Source: Limosilactobacillus rudii (GTDB lineage: Bacteria > Bacillota > Bacilli > Lactobacillales > Lactobacillaceae). From it: a stretch of 64,000 nt of DNA. Location: contig NZ_JACIVB010000042.1 in the NCBI RefSeq assembly GCF_014145455.1, forward strand, positions 1 to 64,000. Direction: 5' to 3'. The notes beneath the pieces were generated by a model that saw only the letters and a list, made by a program, of their open reading frames with translations, was not told where the DNA came from and ran no database searches. Numbering within the stretch: position 1 is the first letter of the stretch; each line of letters opens with the position of its first letter. The position numbers were made by a program, and so were the translations under genes. Below are positions 10,089-19,907 of the stretch, piece by piece.

Positions 10089-12292
10089 GGGATCGCCTCC
10101 TCCCACTCTTTTTGTAAAGCACCAATATTTGAATTAAGACTAACCATTGCAAGGTCAGCAGTTAACCAATGACTATTGGTAACTTCACCAATAAGAGTTG
10201 CATCATTGCCTAACTGTTGTTCAAATTTATCTCGTTTCTCGTGAGGAACTGTGACAACAAACCGTCCCGGTGTCTCACTAAAAAATTGTTCCCCCGTCAT
10301 CCATGAAAGGTTTAAATCAAATCCCAAGTCGGTACCAAACAGCATCTCGGCAAGTGCTACTCCTAATCCGCCTTCACTAATATCATGAGCACTAGTAACA
10401 AGGCTATCTTGCATTGCACTTAGTAAATGCTGCATATATTGGTGAACATGGTGAAAATCAAATGGTTTAACTACGCCGCTAATATCCCCAGTCATCATCT
10501 TTTGTAATTCGGTTCCTGCATAGTCATCGCCAGTCTTGCCAATGAGATAAACTGCATCACCAGGTTGCTGAGCCCTTGACGGTACTACTTGATCAATATT
10601 TTTGATTAGGCCAACCATCCCGACCATTGGCGTTGGATGAATTGCCTTCCCATTATTTTCGTTATACAACGATACATTTCCTGAAATTACCGGCGTATTA
10701 AATTCACGACATGCATCTGCCATTCCTTGAACCGATTGGTGAAGTTCCCAGAAAATTTCTGGATCATTGGGGTCGCCATAATTTAAGCAATCGGTTATTG
10801 CCAATGGTTGTGCCCCACTTGCAATAATATTTGCTGCTGCCTCAGTCACCGCAATTTGTCCACCAACTTCAGGATTTAAGTAAACAAAACGACTATTCCC
10901 ATCAGTCGTCATCGCTAACCCTTTTTTTGTTCCACGTATCCGAATAATACCAGCGTCACTACCAGGGCCAGTCACAGTGCATGTTCGAACTTGTGAATCA
11001 TACTGTTGGTAAAACATGCTCTTATCTGCAATCGTTGGTTGACGAAGCAATCGACAAAGGGTCATTTCAACATTAGAAACTTGTGGTTGCCATGCCCCCT
11101 TGTGTTCTGCCTCTTCAATCCGAACCGGTTTTCGCTCAATACTTTCCTCCTCTAACACATCGTCCGTTAAGTTTGAAACCGGAATATGGCAAACTTCTTC
11201 ACCATCATGAAATAACACATAGTCACGGCCTTCCGTAATTCGACCAATCGTGACGGCTTCAAGGTCATAAAGATCAAAAATTTTCTTTACATCGTCTTCA
11301 TGACCTTTTTTCACACACAGAAGCATTCGTTCTTGCGATTCACTTAGCATAATTTCATAAGCAGACATATCGGGCTCGCGTTGCGGAACAAGGTCAAGAT
11401 TTAGTTCCATCCCACTTTTCCCTTCTGAAGCCATTTCAGCACTTGATGAAACAATTCCTGCTGCTCCCATATCTTGAATCCCCACCAACCAGTCAGAATG
11501 ATTAGTAATCAAATCAAGACATGCTTCTAGCAACAACTTTTCCATAAAGGGATCACCAACTTGGACAGCTGATCGCTGGGTTGCCCGCTCATCACTAAAA
11601 TCAGCAGAGGCAAATGTTGCTCCGTGAATTCCGTCACGACCCGTTTTGGCACCAACATACATCACTGCATTACCAATTCCGGTTGCCGTTCCTTGTTGGA
11701 TATCTTTTTGCTCCATCAAGCCAACGCTCATCGCATTACATAAAATATTTCCTTGATAACACGGGTCAAATGTTGTCTCGCCAGCAACCGTCGGAATTCC
11801 CATACAGTTCCCATAATCACCAATGCCACGGACTGTGTTCTTTACTTTCATTTTCATCTGAACATTATCAAGTTCACCAAAATGAAGAGAATCTAATGAG
11901 GCAATCGGCCGGGCTCCCATGCTAAAAATATCACGCAAAATTCCGCCGACTCCCGTTGCAGCTCCTTGATATGGTTCAACAGTTGTTGGGTGGTTGTGAC
12001 TCTCTGCCTTAAAAACAACTGCTTGTCCATCATCAACATCCACTACGCCAGCACCTTCACCAGGTCCTTGTAATACGCGCTCATTTTTATTTGGAAACAA
12101 CCGCAAAACCGGCTTCGATTTTTTATAAGAACAATGCTCACTCCACATTGCGGCAAATAAACCTGTCTCAGTATAATTTGGCAAACGACCAAGTAACTGC
12201 GTCCGAATGTAATCATATTCTGCTTCACTCAAACTCCAGTCTAAATATGGCTTTTTTTCTTTAATTTCTTGTGGGGTCATCGCTTGCTTCAT
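10064..12292 (-). CDS. purL: Phosphoribosylformylglycinamidine synthase subunit PurL
   Basis: Synthetase subunit of FGAM synthase. At about 742 aa it is the small Gram-positive type that needs the separate glutaminase PurQ and the bridging subunit PurS, both encoded immediately upstream. Visible motifs: [14 protein letters not shown] (residues ~48-61), the [23 protein letters not shown]/metal segment (~92-111) and GMGAYS-like [12 protein letters not shown] near 285. Start ATG at 12292 follows GGAGG; it lies a few bases after purQ's stop. The 3' end overlaps purF by about 25 bp. Confidence 0.97.
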   Translation of the reverse strand: MKQAMTPQEIKEKKPYLDWSLSEAEYDYIRTQLLGRLPNYTETGLFAAMWSEHCSYKKSKPVLRLFPNKNERVLQGPGEGAGVVDVDDGQAVVFKAESHNHPTTVEPYQGAATGVGGILRDIFSMGARPIASLDSLHFGELDNVQMKMKVKNTVRGIGDYGNCMGIPTVAGETTFDPCYQGNILCNAMSVGLMEQKDIQQGTATGIGNAVMYVGAKTGRDGIHGATFASADFSDERATQRSAVQVGDPFMEKLLLEACLDLITNHSDWLVGIQDMGAAGIVSSSAEMASEGKSGMELNLDLVPQREPDMSAYEIMLSESQERMLLCVKKGHEDDVKKIFDLYDLEAVTIGRITEGRDYVLFHDGEEVCHIPVSNLTDDVLEEESIERKPVRIEEAEHKGAWQPQVSNVEMTLCRLLRQPTIADKSMFYQQYDSQVRTCTVTGPGSDAGIIRIRGTKKGLAMTTDGNSRFVYLNPEVGGQIAVTEAAANIIASGAQPLAITDCLNYGDPNDPEIFWELHQSVQGMADACREFNTPVISGNVSLYNENNGKAIHPTPMVGMVGLIKNIDQVVPSRAQQPGDAVYLIGKTGDDYAGTELQKMMTGDISGVVKPFDFHHVHQYMQHLLSAMQDSLVTSAHDISEGGLGVALAEMLFGTDLGFDLNLSWMTGEQFFSETPGRFVVTVPHEKRDKFEQQLGNDATLIGEVTNSHWLTADLAMVSLNSNIGALQKEWEEAIPCLMKSKD

Positions 12293-12296
12293 CAAC

Positions 12297-12977
12297 TTAT
12301 ACCTCCGCTCTTACTGTGCCATTTGCTAATAAAGACTTAAACAATCGTAATCCATCCGTGTTGCCAAGAAGCGCCTCTACCGCCCGTTCTGGATGCGGCA
12401 TCATCCCTAAAACATTGCCCCGCTTATTAGTAATTCCGGCAATGTTTCGTAAACTACCATTCGGATTTTCTTCTGCATACCGAAAAACAATTTGATTATT
12501 TGCTTCTAGTTGTTCTAACACCTGTTCATCAGCGTAATAGCTACCATCTGCATGTGCAATCGGTAAAGCAATTCGTTCGTGTTCTTGGTACTGGCTAGTA
12601 AATGGCGTTTGATTGTTGACCACTTCAATGGGAACTGTCTTGCAAACAAATTGCTGACTATCATTCTTTTTCAATGCCCCTGGTAATAAGCCTGCTTCAG
12701 TTAAAATTTGAAAGCCATTGCAGGTGCCAAAGACCGGCTTGCCTTCTTCAGCTGCCGCAATAATTGCTGGCATGATATTAGTAAATCGTGCAATTGCTCC
12801 CGCACGTAAGTAGTCACCGTATGAAAATCCACCAGGTAACATTACCGCATCAAAATTTGCCAAACTATTTTCACGATGAGATACATATTCCACATCTGCC
12901 CCGCAAACTGAGCCAAGCGCTTCAAAAAGGTCAACATCGCAATTTGATCCAGGAAAAACAACTACCGCAACCTTCAT
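12297..12977 (-). CDS. purQ: FGAM synthase glutaminase subunit PurQ
   Basis: Class I glutamine amidotransferase that supplies ammonia to PurL. The 226-aa protein has the nucleophile Cys in [11 protein letters not shown] (near residue 86), and the His/Glu partners in [10 protein letters not shown] near residue 200. FPGSNCD near the start is family-specific. Directly abuts purS and purL. Confidence 0.97.
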   Translation of the reverse strand: MKVAVVVFPGSNCDVDLFEALGSVCGADVEYVSHRENSLANFDAVMLPGGFSYGDYLRAGAIARFTNIMPAIIAAAEEGKPVFGTCNGFQILTEAGLLPGALKKNDSQQFVCKTVPIEVVNNQTPFTSQYQEHERIALPIAHADGSYYADEQVLEQLEANNQIVFRYAEENPNGSLRNIAGITNKRGNVLGMMPHPERAVEALLGNTDGLRLFKSLLANGTVRAEV

Positions 12978-13226
12978 TTAAACTTCCTCCATTACTTGGT
13001 AAGTGTAGGTTTCCATATTGAAATTAACTAATAACTGATCAGCGATTTCCTTTACTACCTTTTCTACTGCTACACCAGTTGCATTAACAGTTACATCGAA
13101 AAACTTTCCCACTTTTACTGCACTAACTTCTTCGTGGCCCAAAGAGTGAATTGCATTTTTGATCGTTTCACCTTGCGGATCAAATACTGATTCTTTATAA
13201 GTAACGAAAACACGAACATTAGTCAT
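12978..13226 (-). CDS. purS: FGAM synthase bridging subunit PurS
   Basis: An 82-aa protein that dimerises and joins PurQ to PurL for ammonia transfer. The sequence VRVFVTYKESVFDPQGETI and the conserved KVGKFFDV segment are typical of PurS. The start at 13226 leaves a proper distance from the AGGAGG ribosome-binding site, which lies inside the end of purC; the ATG two codons upstream would be only 3 nt from it. Stop and purQ start are adjacent. Confidence 0.95.
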   Translation of the reverse strand: MTNVRVFVTYKESVFDPQGETIKNAIHSLGHEEVSAVKVGKFFDVTVNATGVAVEKVVKEIADQLLVNFNMETYTYQVMEEV

Positions 13227-13947
13227 TTTCATTTGCCTCCTTGATTGCACTACTTAAACGGTCGTAAACTTCATCATAGGTTTGAGTAAGGTCCGCTAAC
13301 TGGCGACGATACACATCTTTATCCATATGTCGTGCCGTTCCTAGCTCCCATAACCGGCAATTATCCGGGGAGAACTCATCGGCTAAAACAATTTTTCCAT
13401 CGGCCAGCTGACCAAATTCGAGCTTAAAATCAACTAATTGTAAGCTGGCCCGTTTAAATAGTGGTGTTAATAAATTATTGACTCTTTCGCAAATCCCCCA
13501 CATGCGTACTAATTCGTCATGGCTTGCGATTTTGAGAGCAACAATTGCAGATTCATTAATAAATGGATCATCAAGGTTGTCACTCTTATAAAATGTTTCT
13601 TCAACTGGTTCAGTAAGTTTTTGTCCTTCGTCAAGACCAAACCGGCTGGCAAAATGACCCGCAACCACGTTTCTCGTCACAAATTCAAGCGGATACATTT
13701 TACATTTCTTAACCAAATCCTCAGTAGGTGATAACTTCTTCAAAAAATGCGTTTCAATACCGTGGTTAATTAAATATTGAAAAACCAGACTGGAAATGGC
13801 GTTAGCAGCCCTTCCTTTACCAGTAAAACGGTCTTTCTTCTTTCCGTTAAGTGCCGTTGCCTGGTCTAAGTAAACAACTCGTAAAATTGTAGGATCATCC
13901 GTTTGCCACATCTGTTTTGCTTTTCCGGTATATAACAGTTTTTCCAT
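13219..13947 (-). CDS. purC: Phosphoribosylaminoimidazole-succinocarboxamide synthase (SAICAR synthetase)
   Basis: Joins CAIR with aspartate using ATP. First gene of the purCSQLFMNHD operon. The 242-aa protein starts MEKLLYTGKAKQMW, the usual SAICAR synthetase opening; the ATG at 13947 follows AAAGGAG at good distance. The LVDFKLEFG and DEFSPDNCRLW motifs near residues 165-205 are the substrate/metal-binding segments. Upstream is a PurBox-like site and an A/T-rich promoter region, and the preceding purB has its own terminator, so this operon starts here. Confidence 0.97.
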   Translation of the reverse strand: MEKLLYTGKAKQMWQTDDPTILRVVYLDQATALNGKKKDRFTGKGRAANAISSLVFQYLINHGIETHFLKKLSPTEDLVKKCKMYPLEFVTRNVVAGHFASRFGLDEGQKLTEPVEETFYKSDNLDDPFINESAIVALKIASHDELVRMWGICERVNNLLTPLFKRASLQLVDFKLEFGQLADGKIVLADEFSPDNCRLWELGTARHMDKDVYRRQLADLTQTYDEVYDRLSSAIKEANEND

Positions 13948-14010
13948 TTGAAGAAGCTCCTTTTTGATAAATACGAACATTAATCTGCTTTGCCGAAATT
14001 TTATATCATT

Positions 14011-14023
14011 ATTTACGAACTAA
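14011..14023 (+). promoter_or_regulatory. PurBox-like site upstream of purC
   Basis: ATTTACGAACTAA matches 11 of 13 positions of the PurR box AWWWCCGAACWWT described in Lactococcus/Bacillus. A second GTTCG core lies at 14091-14095 in the opposite orientation, but its flanks match poorly. PurR binding is inferred. Confidence 0.5.
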
Positions 14024-14115
14024 ATATACTATCGTAGGCAATAGATTGTCAATATAAATAACGATAATTTTTATTTATTTTCCATTTGTCGTTCGTGTTT
14101 TACTCAAAAAATAAA

Positions 14116-14151
14116 AATAGCCAGTAGAAAGTTCACTCTCTACTAGCTATT
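14116..14151 (-). terminator. Terminator of the purEKB operon
   Basis: On the minus strand AATAGCTAGTAGA pairs with TCTACTGGCTATT (one G-U pair), followed by a T-rich tract. It separates purEKB from purC-D. Confidence 0.85.
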
Positions 14152-14157
14152 ATTTTA

Positions 14158-15453
14158 TTAATCTAAGCCTAAGCGTTTGTAAATGTCATCAACATGACGG
14201 AGGTGCCAATGATAGTCAAAGGCATCATCTAAATCATCCTTAGTCAATTGTTTTTGAATTGTTGGATCATCTTCAAGTAGTGGGCGGAATGGAACTTGTT
14301 CTGCCCAGCATTTTGCCGTGTACGGCTGGATAAGATCATAAGCAGCTTCACGGGTCATCCCACTATTGACCAGCTTTAAAAGAACCCGTCCACTGTATAT
14401 TAAGCCCAGCGTCTTATCCATATTCTTCTTCATCGTTTCAGGGAAAACATCAAGATTCTTTAGAATTCGACCAAACCGTCGCAGCATGTAATCAAGGAGC
14501 GAAGTAGCATCTGGTAAAATCATCCGCTCAGCACTTGAATGGGAAATATCACGTTCATGCCATAAAGATACGTCCTCGTATGCCGGAACCATAAATCCAC
14601 GCAACATCCGCGCACATCCAGTAATGTTTTCTGAGCCAATCGGATTACGCTTATGTGGCATTGCTGAAGAACCCTTTTGTCCCTTTGCAAAATGTTCTTC
14701 AACTTCATGAATTTCAGTCCGTTGCAAGGAACGAATCTCGGTTGCCATTTCTTCCATACTTGTCCCAATTAGAGCAATTGTTGCAACATATTCCGCATGA
14801 AGGTCTCGGGGAAGAACCTGAGTAGAAATCTCTTGCGGCCGTAAGCCAAGCTTCTTACATACATATTCTTCAATAAATGGATCGATTTCCGCAAACGTAC
14901 CAACAGCCCCCGAGATTTTGCCGGCTTCAACACCCTTTGCTGCGTGCTCGAACCGTTCTTTATTACGTTTCATTTCAGAATACCAGCGGGCAGCTTTCAA
15001 CCCAAAAGTCGTCGGTTCAGCATGCACGCCATGCGTCCGTCCCATACAAACAGTGTACTTATACTTTTCAGCAAGTTCTTTTAATACTGCCATAAAATTA
15101 TCAATATCTTGGCGTAAGATATTGTTCGCTTTTTTCAACCGTAATCCTTGAGCTGTATCAACAACGTCAGTACTAGTCATCCCGTAGTGAACCCACTTAC
15201 GCTCAGGGCCAAGCGACTTAGAAACATCCCGCGTAAATGCAATTACATCATGGTGGGTAACGGCTTCAATTTCGGCAATTCCTTCAACTGAAAACTTAGC
15301 ATTTTTCTTAATCTTTTCTACATCTTCAGTTGGAATATGGCCAAGCTTACTCCATGCCTCGTCTACTGCAATTTCAACATCTAACCAACATTGGTACTGG
15401 GTCTCTAAGCTCCAAATCTTTTTCATCTCTGGACTAGTATAACGATCAATCAT
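14158..15453 (-). CDS. purB: Adenylosuccinate lyase
   Basis: Releases fumarate from SAICAR (IMP pathway) and from adenylosuccinate (AMP branch). The 431-aa protein has the fumarase/aspartase superfamily signature [16 protein letters not shown] near residue 262, plus [10 protein letters not shown] and [14 protein letters not shown] segments lining the active site (residues ~92-145). Last gene of purE-purK-purB; purK ends 74 bp upstream. Confidence 0.97.
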   Translation of the reverse strand: MIDRYTSPEMKKIWSLETQYQCWLDVEIAVDEAWSKLGHIPTEDVEKIKKNAKFSVEGIAEIEAVTHHDVIAFTRDVSKSLGPERKWVHYGMTSTDVVDTAQGLRLKKANNILRQDIDNFMAVLKELAEKYKYTVCMGRTHGVHAEPTTFGLKAARWYSEMKRNKERFEHAAKGVEAGKISGAVGTFAEIDPFIEEYVCKKLGLRPQEISTQVLPRDLHAEYVATIALIGTSMEEMATEIRSLQRTEIHEVEEHFAKGQKGSSAMPHKRNPIGSENITGCARMLRGFMVPAYEDVSLWHERDISHSSAERMILPDATSLLDYMLRRFGRILKNLDVFPETMKKNMDKTLGLIYSGRVLLKLVNSGMTREAAYDLIQPYTAKCWAEQVPFRPLLEDDPTIQKQLTKDDLDDAFDYHWHLRHVDDIYKRLGLD

Positions 15454-15526
15454 CAGTTAAAAATCCTCTCTATCTTTTGTCTAAACGTATTATCGCACAT
15501 GAATATATTAGCAGTAAAGCCGAACT

Positions 15527-16663
15527 TTACTTCTGCCAAATTCCAGTATTGTCAATCTCTGCTAAAGTCGAAGAAACATTGTCAGTCAAAATCGTTACAT
15601 GTCCCATCTTTCGATTATGCCGTACTTCAGCTTTACCATAATCATGAAAGTGCCAATTAGGGTTTTTCATAATTTGACTGCGAACGCCTGCAACATGTTG
15701 ACCTAAAACATTTACCATTACCGCTGGCTTTAATAACTCAATCTTGGGTAATGGCCAATTACAGATTGCCCGGTTATGGATAGCGAACTGAGAAAAATTA
15801 CAAGCTTCAATCGAGTAATGACCTGAATTATGCGGACGTGGGGCCAATTCGTTAATATAGATTTCACCATTAGCAGTCACGAACATTTCAACACCTAAAA
15901 CACCTCGTAAATCAAGTGCGCGGGCAATTTGTCTTGCCTTTTGTTGGGCCTTTTGTTGTAATTCAGCAGAGATTCGCGCGGGGATAATACTTAAGTGTAG
16001 AATTTCGTCATGGTGAATATTTTCAGCGACCGGAAAAACCGTTATTTCTCCCCGTTCATTTCGTCCAACCATAACAGAACATTCTAACTTAAATGGTACC
16101 CATCCCTCTAAAATACAATTTTTAGTGGCTAAAATATCATCACAGTTTGTCAGATCTCCTTCATCATGCAAAACGACCTGGCCGTGACCGTCGTAGCCGC
16201 CTTCACTGGTTTTCAAAACTGCTGGGTACCCAATCTTTTGAACCGCCTGCTTTAAGTCAGCTTCATCTTTTACTGCCATAAACGGGGCCGTCTTTAATCC
16301 AGCATCCTGCAGAAAAGTCTTTTCCCGTAGCCGATTCTTTGTCGTATAAAGCAAATGCGTGCCCTGGGGGATGTACACCTTTTTGGCAACATCTTTCAAT
16401 GCTTTCAAATCAACATTTTCAAATTCATAAGTAAGGACATCAGCCTTATTGGCTAGTTTCTCAATTGCCCTAATATCTGCATAAGGGGCAACAATTTGTT
16501 CATCAGCCACTTGACCAGCAGGACAGGCAGGTGTCGGATCCAAGATAATAACATTCATCCCCGTTGCCTTCGCATCTAAGGCCATCATCTGACCTAGTTG
16601 ACCACCACCAATAATACCGATTGTTTTACCTTGCTGAATAAAATTAGTCAAGCTGTTCACCAC
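15527..16663 (-). CDS. purK: 5-(carboxyamino)imidazole ribonucleotide synthase
   Basis: ATP-grasp enzyme that makes N5-CAIR from AIR and bicarbonate; works with PurE. The 378-aa sequence has the N-terminal IGIIGGGQLGQMMALDAK signature (residues ~15-32) and the ATP-grasp segment KTSEGGYDGHGQ near 150. The coding region overlaps the 3' end of purE by about 20 bp. The start is uncertain: GTG codons at 16663/16660 or a TTG four codons in (LTNFIQQG) are all possible. Confidence 0.95.
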   Translation of the reverse strand: MVNSLTNFIQQGKTIGIIGGGQLGQMMALDAKATGMNVIILDPTPACPAGQVADEQIVAPYADIRAIEKLANKADVLTYEFENVDLKALKDVAKKVYIPQGTHLLYTTKNRLREKTFLQDAGLKTAPFMAVKDEADLKQAVQKIGYPAVLKTSEGGYDGHGQVVLHDEGDLTNCDDILATKNCILEGWVPFKLECSVMVGRNERGEITVFPVAENIHHDEILHLSIIPARISAELQQKAQQKARQIARALDLRGVLGVEMFVTANGEIYINELAPRPHNSGHYSIEACNFSQFAIHNRAICNWPLPKIELLKPAVMVNVLGQHVAGVRSQIMKNPNWHFHDYGKAEVRHNRKMGHVTILTDNVSSTLAEIDNTGIWQK

Positions 16664-17129
16664 TTTCTACTGCCTGATCATGCATTCGTTGACGATAGTC
16701 CAAGATCGTTTGCTGAATTTCTTTATTATTAATCCCTAAGATTTGCAATGCTAATAATGCTGCGTTTTTTGCTCCGGCATCACCAATCGCTGTCGTGGCA
16801 ACAGGAATTCCAGCTGGCATCTGCACAATCGATAACAACGAGTCCATTCCGCCAAGTGCTTTTGTCTGTCCGGGAATTCCAATAACTGGTAGCGGTGTAT
16901 TAGCAGCAATCATTCCAGGTAAGTGAGCCGCACCACCAGCACACGCAATAATTACTTTTGTCCCATTTTGGACAGCTTTTTGAGCAAAAGCGAACATTTC
17001 ATTTGGCATCCGGTGAGCAGAGATTACTTGTTTATCATAATCTGCATTAAACTCATCCAAAATACCACATGCCTTCTTAACGGTTGGCCAATCTGATTTA
17101 CTACCCATCACAACACTGATTTCACTCAT
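16644..17129 (-). CDS. purE: N5-carboxyaminoimidazole ribonucleotide mutase
   Basis: Converts N5-CAIR to CAIR. The 161-aa class I PurE shows VVMGSKSDWPTVKKA at the start (CO2/nucleotide site), the SAHRMP motif near residue 40 and the GGAAHLPGM loop near 66. First gene of purEKB; upstream region carries an inverted pair of PurBox-like sites. Confidence 0.97.
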   Translation of the reverse strand: MSEISVVMGSKSDWPTVKKACGILDEFNADYDKQVISAHRMPNEMFAFAQKAVQNGTKVIIACAGGAAHLPGMIAANTPLPVIGIPGQTKALGGMDSLLSIVQMPAGIPVATTAIGDAGAKNAALLALQILGINNKEIQQTILDYRQRMHDQAVESGEQLD

Positions 17130-17189
17130 AGCAATGCCTCCTTAAAATCTGCTTTAAGGATAACAAAGCCCTTTAAACAATTCAATAAA

Positions 17190-17233
17190 AAATATGAACA
17201 ATATAATATTTTAATTCGAAATAGTTCGTCTTA
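17190..17233 (-). promoter_or_regulatory. Inverted pair of PurBox-like sites upstream of purE
   Basis: AAATATGAACAAT (17190-17202) and, in the opposite orientation, ATAGTTCGTCTTA (17221-17233; reverse complement TAAGACGAACTAT). The 18-bp gap between boxes resembles the inverted arrangement known for Bacillus PurR. Matches to AWWWCCGAACWWT are partial (about 10-11 of 13 each). Confidence 0.45.
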
Positions 17234-17246
17234 TTCACTTTGAAAG

Positions 17247-17276
17247 AAAAACTAGCGCTTTTTTTGCCCTAGTTTT
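17247..17276 (-). terminator. Terminator of alsS-alsD
   Basis: Minus strand AAAACTAG pairs with CTAGTTTT, followed by TTTTTCTTTC, downstream of alsD. Confidence 0.7.
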
Positions 17277-17306
17277 ATTACCTTATTCAAAACTTTGTTG
17301 AAAATC

Positions 17307-18041
17307 CTATTCTGCGTTTCCTTCTGACTTTGCGATACCTTCTCGCAGTGTACTCATATCAACCGTACTTTCACGAAACTCTTTATTCTCAACTGGAAGA
17401 TGCTGTTCTAAATTATCAAATACTTCAAAACTTCCCGCCAGCTTGGGCGCATCAAACGCTAATAAGTGACCTGCAAATTGACGATCATCACTAATAAAGT
17501 GGAGGTGCCAACCAGCAGCCGTAATTGTCCCGAAAATTTCTGGTGCATAATAACCGAGAATTGTCCCTGAAATATTGTCTGCAGTAAATTCAGGTTGGTG
17601 CTGTGCTACTTCTAACAACGTTGGGTATGGCTTGTCCTGCTTAGGAGCAATCCGAATTTTAACATGTTCAAATTTGCCGCTTAACTTTAAGAAAGCAAAA
17701 ACGTTATTTAATTTATGTTCCTTCACAAAATCATTATTCAATTTTGCAAAGTTAACGTTATTAAGTGCCACGCTTTGTTGTTCTGCTGGAAAATGGACTG
17801 AAGCAAACGGCATTGTCGCATTCATATCAGTAATGTGGTTTACTTTCCCGCTTGAGACAGCCTGGTAAACATCATTGTCTAGAATAATTACCTCACCATC
17901 TAACCCGGTAAAAGTTCCAATTCCTGTTGAACCATGTTTAAGTAAGTCACTGACCGTGATCGTCCCATCAAAATTTCCAGCCATTAAAGAAGCTAACGTA
18001 CCGTGTTCGTATAATGTTGTGATAATCTCATTTCCTTTCAT
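17307..18041 (-). CDS. alsD: Alpha-acetolactate decarboxylase
   Basis: Decarboxylates acetolactate to acetoin, disposing of pyruvate without acidification. The 244-aa sequence has the family GTFTGLDGEVIILD segment near residue 40 and the metal-binding histidines in GWHLHFISDDRQFAGHLL near residues 180-197. It is joined to alsS by a TAATG stop/start overlap, so the two are co-transcribed and translationally coupled. Confidence 0.95.
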   Translation of the reverse strand: MKGNEIITTLYEHGTLASLMAGNFDGTITVSDLLKHGSTGIGTFTGLDGEVIILDNDVYQAVSSGKVNHITDMNATMPFASVHFPAEQQSVALNNVNFAKLNNDFVKEHKLNNVFAFLKLSGKFEHVKIRIAPKQDKPYPTLLEVAQHQPEFTADNISGTILGYYAPEIFGTITAAGWHLHFISDDRQFAGHLLAFDAPKLAGSFEVFDNLEQHLPVENKEFRESTVDMSTLREGIAKSEGNAE

Positions 18042-19720
18042 TAACCAAGCTGCGAATCAATCAAGTTTGCTGCTAATTCCTTATTATTTGAGTAGTCAAC
18101 AGGAACATCAACAACAACTGGGCCATCAATACTAAAGGCCTTCTTCATTACTTTCGTAAGGTCTTCTGGCTTTTCTACCCGTAATCCTGTTGCACCAAAA
18201 CTTTCAGCATACTTAACGATATCGGCATCCCCAAATTTAATTCCGGCAGCTTCTGGATACTTCATTTCTTCCTGGAATTTAACCATGTCATAGTGACCAC
18301 CATCATTCCACACAATCGTCACAACGTTCAAGTGATGCTGAACTGCTGTTGATAATTCAGCTCCTGAGAATAGGAAGCCACCATCCCCACAAACTGCCAC
18401 AGCCTTATGTTCTGGATATAACATTGCTGCCACCATTGCCCATGGTAAGCCAACTCCTAGTGTTTGCATTCCGTTGCTAATTAATAAGTGTCGTGGTTGG
18501 TAGCAACGGAAGTGCCGGGCCATCCAAATATAGTGAGAACCAACATCAAGAGCAACTCGCATATCATCAGTAACATTCTCTTGAATTGCTTGGACAACTG
18601 CTAGTGGATGGCTAGCCCCGTTACTTGCTAGAGCCTTAATCTTTTTATCTTGGTCCAACTTTGCTTTATACTCAGCCAATTGTTTAGCAGCAGCCTGTGG
18701 ATACTGATAGCCCTTTAATAATTGATCAAGTTCCGTCAAACTAGTAGCAATGTTACCAACCAACTGCATAATTGGTGTAAAGTGATTATCAATTTGCGCT
18801 GGTAAGGTATCAAGATTAACAATCCGTAAATTATTTTCTTTATTCCAATTACGCGGTTCATATTCAATTGGGTCATAACCAACTGTAATTACAAGATCGC
18901 TTTGTTGAAGTAACTGGTCACCAACTTGATTTCTAAAGAGACCAACTCGGCCAAAGTATGATTGCTTTTCAAGATCACGGGAGACAACACCAGCCGCTTG
19001 GTAAGTTTCAACAACTGGTAGCGAATAATCACTCAACAGTTTCCGCAGGGCAGAAGTAATCTCCTCATCAGCTCCTCGTTGACCAACCAAAATCACTGGC
19101 ATCTTACTGTGTTTGATTAACTCTACTAATTTTTGTAAATCGTTAGGATCAGCAGGCCCCATCTGTGGTGTTTCATAAATAGGAAGCGGCTTTTCGGTTA
19201 CTTCGGCATCGTCAACATCTTGTGGAAGGCTAACAAATGCTGCTCCTTTACGGGCGCTTTGACTGGCTTCAAACGCATTTGCCATAATTTCCGAAATATT
19301 ATTAGGATCTTGAATTTCAGCACTATAACGTGTAATCGGCGCCATAATTTCAGTTGAAGGTGTACTCTGGTGGGTTGCCCGGTGAAGGTCTTTCCGCTGA
19401 ACCTGCCCACCAATCGCCAAAAGCGGATCTCCTTCAGCATCTGCAGTCATAATTCCGGTTGCTAAATTACCAACTCCAGGACCAGAAGTAGTAATTGCCA
19501 CCCCGGTTTTACCAGTCAATCGACCATAAGCTTGCGCCATAAAAGCAGCATTCTGTTCATGACGAGTAACAATCAGCTTAGGCGCATCATCGCTATTTTT
19601 ACCGTCAAGTCCTTCAAATAAGCGATCAATTTTGGCTCCAGGAATTCCAAATACTAAATCAATCCCATGCTTGCGCAAACTATCAATAACTACATCAGCG
19701 CCATAAGTTTTCTTTTCCAT
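18041..19720 (-). CDS. alsS: Acetolactate synthase, catabolic
   Basis: Thiamine-diphosphate enzyme condensing two pyruvates to acetolactate. 559 aa with the ThDP-activating Glu in RHEQNAAFMAQAYGR (residues ~51-65), the central transhydrogenase-like domain and the C-terminal GDGGFLFSGAEL...N ThDP/Mg motif near residue 445. The pairing with alsD and the absence of a regulatory subunit argue for the catabolic acetoin route rather than valine/leucine synthesis. A GGAGAGGTGATCGT ribosome-binding region precedes the ATG. Confidence 0.94.
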   Translation of the reverse strand: MEKKTYGADVVIDSLRKHGIDLVFGIPGAKIDRLFEGLDGKNSDDAPKLIVTRHEQNAAFMAQAYGRLTGKTGVAITTSGPGVGNLATGIMTADAEGDPLLAIGGQVQRKDLHRATHQSTPSTEIMAPITRYSAEIQDPNNISEIMANAFEASQSARKGAAFVSLPQDVDDAEVTEKPLPIYETPQMGPADPNDLQKLVELIKHSKMPVILVGQRGADEEITSALRKLLSDYSLPVVETYQAAGVVSRDLEKQSYFGRVGLFRNQVGDQLLQQSDLVITVGYDPIEYEPRNWNKENNLRIVNLDTLPAQIDNHFTPIMQLVGNIATSLTELDQLLKGYQYPQAAAKQLAEYKAKLDQDKKIKALASNGASHPLAVVQAIQENVTDDMRVALDVGSHYIWMARHFRCYQPRHLLISNGMQTLGVGLPWAMVAAMLYPEHKAVAVCGDGGFLFSGAELSTAVQHHLNVVTIVWNDGGHYDMVKFQEEMKYPEAAGIKFGDADIVKYAESFGATGLRVEKPEDLTKVMKKAFSIDGPVVVDVPVDYSNNKELAANLIDSQLG

Positions 19721-19860
19721 ACGATCACCTCTCCAATATCTTACAGAACAATATAAGTCTACTGTAATCCTTCACGTAAAAATTCACAAGAAAGTCAGGA
19801 TGTTCACATGCCCATAAAAACAACTATAAAAGCTTTTATCACTTTAAAAGTTTGTGAAAA

Positions 19861-19895
19861 AAACACCGATGTGGCTAATTGCACAATCGATGTTT
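19861..19895 (-). terminator. Terminator of fhs
   Basis: Minus strand AAACATCGAT pairs with ATCGGTGTTT (one G-U), followed by a T run, directly after the fhs stop. Confidence 0.8.
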
Positions 19896-19907
19896 CATTG
19901 TTAATTA

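Noticed and set aside
10929-10944. parS-like sequence in purL
   Set aside because: Only the left half (TGTTCCACGT) matches; the right half is lost.
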